64,000 nt of DNA from Castor canadensis (taxonomy: Eukaryota; Chordata; Mammalia; Rodentia; Castoridae): NCBI RefSeq assembly GCF_047511655.1, contig NC_133395.1, positions 147,922,318 through 147,986,317 of the forward strand. Direction: 5' to 3'. The notes beneath the pieces are model-generated. The model saw only the letters and a list, made by a program, of their open reading frames with translations, ran no database searches and had not been told where the DNA came from. A program made the translations under genes and the position numbers. Positions 59,600 through 64,000 of this stretch are shown here, piece after piece; positions within the stretch are counted from its first letter, which is position 1, and the number at the start of each line of letters is the position of its first letter.

Positions 59600-59670
59600 A
59601 AACAGACACACGGAGTTTCCTTATCTTTGTGCTGCAGATGTCCGGATAGGAAACTCCGGCAGGAGATCCG
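59600..59670 (-). promoter_or_regulatory. GATA2: GATA2 '+9.5' intronic enhancer core (E-box/GATA composite)
   Basis: On the minus strand CATCTG (59640-59635) is followed, after 8 bases (59634-59627), by AGATAA (59626-59621) and then GGAAAC. Ccgga/tccgg and aggaaa ETS-like cores flank it. This E-box, 8-base spacer, GATA layout in the intron between the two zinc-finger exons is the signature of the known GATA2 +9.5 enhancer, bound by GATA factors with TAL1/LMO2/LDB1 and by ETS factors. In mouse it is required for haematopoietic stem cell emergence and vascular integrity, and mutations there cause human GATA2 deficiency. Identity rests on position and motif architecture. Confidence 0.9.
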
Positions 59671-60041
59671 AAAGGGCATTTTTTTTTTAAATCACTCAAA
59701 TGAAAATACACAGTATAGGTGACTCCATGGAAAAATAATAAGGGCAGGTTTTTTTGGTGGCTGGTGTGTGTGTTTTATTTAAATAAGCACAGAGAGACTG
59801 AGTTGGGAAGCTGGGGAGGGCTGCCCAGAGCCGGCCACAGGGAAAAGTACTTCATGGCCCTATTTTTAAAAAGAGCTAAGCAGAGGCCAGAGGACAAGGG
59901 ACGGGCCCTTGGACACTCATTTTGGGGGTCCCTGAACAAGGCAGCACAAGGGTACCTGTTGGGCTGCAGAGGTGGAAATTTGGCAGGAAAGAATCTGGCC
60001 AGGAAAGAAGGGCGACCTGAACTGACCCCCCAGTAGTTTTA

Positions 60042-60410
<369 letters not shown>

Positions 60411-61939
60411 TCAACCCGCTGCATCAGGGAGTGACTTTTAGTCCCAGCCTCACAGGAAGAGGGACTCTAGAGGTCCTCATGGAAAAGGTCCAGAAAGACT
60501 TAAGGTCAAATCCCTGCCACTGCAAACCCAGTTGAGGAGTGTGGGGAACCAGGAAGGTGGGGAGCAGGGAGCGCAGGGCCCCCCAGGATCCTCTGAGCCA
60601 ACCACCCAGCAACCAGGAAAGAGATCAGAGAGCTTGTCTAGGAGTCACCAGGCTCCTTTCTGGGGAGCCTCTCACCCTCCCACTTGGCCCCCATTCTCTT
60701 CCCCTCTGGTATTTCCTCTCTTTTCTCCCCAACTGTGTCTACCACGTCCAGCGTCCTCCCAGTTCTACGCTCTGGGCTCCCACTGTCTTTCTGCTCAGTC
60801 CGATTTTCCTTCCCTTCGCTGGAGCCCTAGAATTTGGTCCTGCACCCTGATCGAAGCTGTTCTCTTTAAATAAAATAATAATAAGCTCTTTCACTTTAAA
60901 CTAAGTGACCTTGTTTTTTATTGTTTAGGCTTTTTGTTGTCGTTAAACGGCCATCTGGAATTCAAACAAATGCAAAACAAACTTGTGAGAAAGGACTAAG
61001 AAAAGGCAAGTGAGCTGGTCCGAGCAGTATGCAGTATGGGGGAACCCCAATTGGAGTCCGGGCTGAGCTGGGGGCTGGAGCCCACCAGAGTGGGTGCCTT
61101 GGAGACATGTTACCCAGGAAATTCTTTTAAACTAAATTCTAGGTTTAAATTAAACTAAATTCTAGATTTAGATTAATCTAAATTACCTATATATTCCAGC
61201 AAAACAAGGTGGTTCCTGAATGCAGAAGTAAATGTTTAAAAAATCTCCCCCTCCCTGGCTCAAAGCTATCAGGAAGGAGCCCCACGCTCTCATGGGTTAT
61301 TGCCCTTCGGCCAGATTCCTGGATGAACCCAGCTTGGTCCAGCTACCGCTGGCAAAGGGGTGCGGGCACCCGCGCTCTGTCCCCTCGCCCCAGCCCTCAG
61401 GGAGAGGGAGCGGAGGACATGCCGGGGGCAAGGGGCACAAACAGGTCCTGGGAATTTTGCTTCAGGGAAATCTCCCAAGGAGATCAGGAGCCATTGAAAT
61501 CCCAAGATGGGACTGATTGAGCAGCAGAACCAGATTCCTGCTGGGTCTGGAACCTCTGGAGTTGCCCGCAGCATGCACTCCAGCTCACAGACACACGTAC
61601 ACACATGCACACACAGACTCCCTGCCTCACCTACACCCTGCATTCTCTCATCCACTGAGTCATGAGGAGATTCAGGAAGGGGAAAGGGATCCCATTCTGT
61701 GCGGGACGTGGTGGGGACCTTGGAGAGGGGATGGTGAGGTTTAGGGAAGGGAACTGAATTCGGGAGGCTACTAGGGGTGCGGAAGAAGAGAGCAAAAGTT
61801 TTAGGGTCCCTTCTCCCCATTCTGGGGCCTCTCACGACTTGGATATTAAAGAGGAACATCCTCAGATCAGGTGAACTGCACAGCCCCACTCCAATCACAG
61901 CCCCTTCCCCCAGGCAAACGCCACCCCTGAAATCAGTCA

Positions 61940-62806
<867 letters not shown>

Positions 62807-63001
62807 TCAGAGGCCAGCTGGACATGCTACAGGTCCCAGACCCTCCCTGAGAGACCGCTGCCCCCACCTTTCCCGCCCGATTTCTCTGCTGCTCCGATTC
62901 CTGCGGATCCCACATCCGGGAAGGAGCAACCGGGCCCTCCTCCCCTCCCTGGCCTGGCGCGCAGCGCCTGGCTTCCAGTCCCCCGCGGGCCCAGGGCTCA
63001 C

Positions 63002-63230
63002 CGTGCGCTGGGCTGTAGGAGACGCGCGCCCGCGCGTGGGCCGGATTGGCGTAGTAGGGATTGCCCTGCGAGTCCAGGTGGTTGAAGAAGACGTCCACCT
63101 CGTCTGGAGGCAGCAGCTGCGCGGGCTCCATGTAGTTGTGCGCCAGGCCCGGGTGGTGCGAGTCGGGGTGCTGCGCATTCAGCACGGCGGGGTGCGCCAT
63201 CCAGCGCGGCTGCTCCGGCGCCACCTCCAT
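63002..63230 (-). CDS. GATA2: GATA2 first coding exon (N-terminus)
   Basis: ATG at 63228-63230 opens [20 protein letters not shown], the known GATA2 N-terminus. The exon encodes residues 1-76 plus one base and ends at donor CACG|gtgagc (63002/63001). It includes the acidic [13 protein letters not shown] segment (about 41-53), an activation-type region. Upstream open frame extends beyond this Met, but the conserved Met and the acceptor 45 bases upstream fix the start. Five coding exons sum to 1440 bases including stop, or 479 residues. Confidence 0.95.
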
Positions 63231-63275
63231 GGCCCGCGGCTGGTTCTCGGGATGTGTGCGGAGGCAGGAGCGGCC
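63231..63275 (-). other. GATA2: GATA2 5' UTR part of first coding exon
   Basis: On the minus strand a pyrimidine tract and cgcacag acceptor (ending 63276) precede ggccgctcctgcctccgc, so 45 bases of 5' UTR sit before ATG. This matches the known structure in which a separate non-coding first exon is spliced to this one. Confidence 0.8.
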
Positions 63276-63924
63276 CTGTGCGACAGGAGGGGGGGTGAGG
63301 GACGCTGCCAGCCTCCAACACACCCAAAGTCCCGCCGCGCAGCGTCCTGCGAGCCAGTGATCTTCCAGCGGAGCTCCGCCGAGGACCGGTCCCGGGTGGG
63401 AGGAAAGCGCAAGGCTCAAAACGAAAGGAAGGCGGGGGAGGGGGCTCTGCTACGCACACTCACATGGTGCTTGCCGTCCCAGAATCACGCACCCATGCAC
63501 ACGGGGTCACGCACAGGAACGAGCCCTGACACCGGCGACCCTAACAAATGCACGAAGAACCTCACTGAAGTCAGGCTCTCACACTGCGCCCCCGCCCTTT
63601 GGGGACACAAACACATGAACTCAGACCAGAAGTTGGAGACAGGAGCCCGGACACCCACGGGGGCAGACGATCCCAAACATACACACAAACACACACACAC
63701 ACCTCTACTTCTGTAGCGGATGCACATACTGATCTCGAACCCCCAAATCACGCACGGGCTAAGAGCCAGGCCCCCAGCGGACTCCCAAGCTGCAGTCAGG
63801 ATCTTTCACCAAGGCGCACTAAAGAGGTCATCGGGAGCCTAGCCCCGACCCTGAGGCCTCGCAGAGACCCCTTCAATGTAGGAGCACCCCAGGCCCCCAG
63901 TCGGTTCTTGCACCCCAAACTTAC
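63276..63924 (-). other. GATA2: GATA2 first intron, CpG-rich with a short CA repeat
   Basis: A non-coding interval between the candidate non-coding exon and the first coding exon. It contains (CA)n-like words at about 63678-63702, and otherwise GC-rich, CpG-containing sequence. No further gene is seen. Confidence 0.6.
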
Positions 63925-64000
63925 TCGCGCAGAGCCGCAGAGAGGGGAGGGACGCAGCAGAGAGTGGGGAGCACCAGCGAGAGCCCCGGGGGCAGTGGGC
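63925..64000 (-). other. GATA2: GATA2 non-coding first exon (partial; general-type promoter exon)
   Basis: The minus strand reads cggctctgcgcga|gtaagt with a strong donor at 63924-63923. The exon continues out of the window. Its place about 650 bases upstream of the first coding exon fits the proximal non-coding exon (called IG in mouse) of GATA2. The distal exon IS would lie outside the window. Confidence 0.55.

Larger units (their letters stand above)
62880..63480. promoter_or_regulatory. GATA2: CpG island over GATA2 5' end
   Basis: CpG density is visibly high, for example in gacgcgcgcccgcgcg at 63021-63036 and in the stretch to 63420, compared with the CpG-poor intergenic DNA. GATA2 is known to have a CpG-island 5' end. 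The exact limits need counting. Confidence 0.6.

Overview
This window is mammalian chromosomal DNA. The genes are split by GT-AG introns, transcripts end at AATAAA signals, and most of the window is GC-rich non-coding sequence with decayed LINE, MIR and DNA-transposon relics. I recognise three genes in the order EEFSEC (+), DNAJB8 (-), GATA2 (-), the arrangement known from human 3q21. Several younger repeats are tRNA-like SINEs reading 'ggctggtggagtggctcaag...', alone or fused behind a B1-like left half. I associate that fused type with rodents and most closely with beaver (Castor); this species call is an inference from memory of the repeats.

Layout. Positions 1-4410 are read as the last intron of EEFSEC. 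The last EEFSEC coding exon is 4411-4601, and its poly(A) signal is at 4772-4777. From about 4800 to 40970 I see no gene. That interval holds old L2, MIR and L1 relics, rodent SINEs, simple repeats, and several AT-rich islands with GATA, E-box, octamer or homeodomain motifs that look like conserved enhancers. DNAJB8 is an intact intronless coding exon of 232 codons at 41052-41750, with a splice acceptor one base before its ATG. From 42 to 55.7 kb the DNA is rich in tandem repeats: GGTGAT-type, GGAA, CCAT and two degenerate minisatellites. It also holds one strong candidate enhancer near 45.3-45.45 kb.

GATA2 fills 55.7 kb to the window end on the minus strand. All five coding exons are present and join in frame to 479 residues, one fewer than human. 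It has both GATA zinc fingers, a long 3' UTR, a CpG-rich 5' end and the last part of a non-coding first exon. The intron between the two zinc-finger exons contains an E-box, 8-bp spacer and GATA composite that matches the known GATA2 '+9.5' haematopoietic/endothelial enhancer.

The genes do not form a pathway: EEFSEC delivers selenocysteyl-tRNA, DNAJB8 is a testis-type HSP40 co-chaperone, and GATA2 is a haematopoietic transcription factor. What may link the region is regulation, since the GATA-motif islands downstream of GATA2 are candidates for GATA-factor-bound elements. I found no undescribed protein-coding system. The most interesting leads are the GATA motif clusters, a CpG-rich L1-derived block at 15.8-16.05 kb, a perfect 20-bp hairpin near DNAJB8, and the TGATCA-type minisatellite beside the GATA2 3' end.
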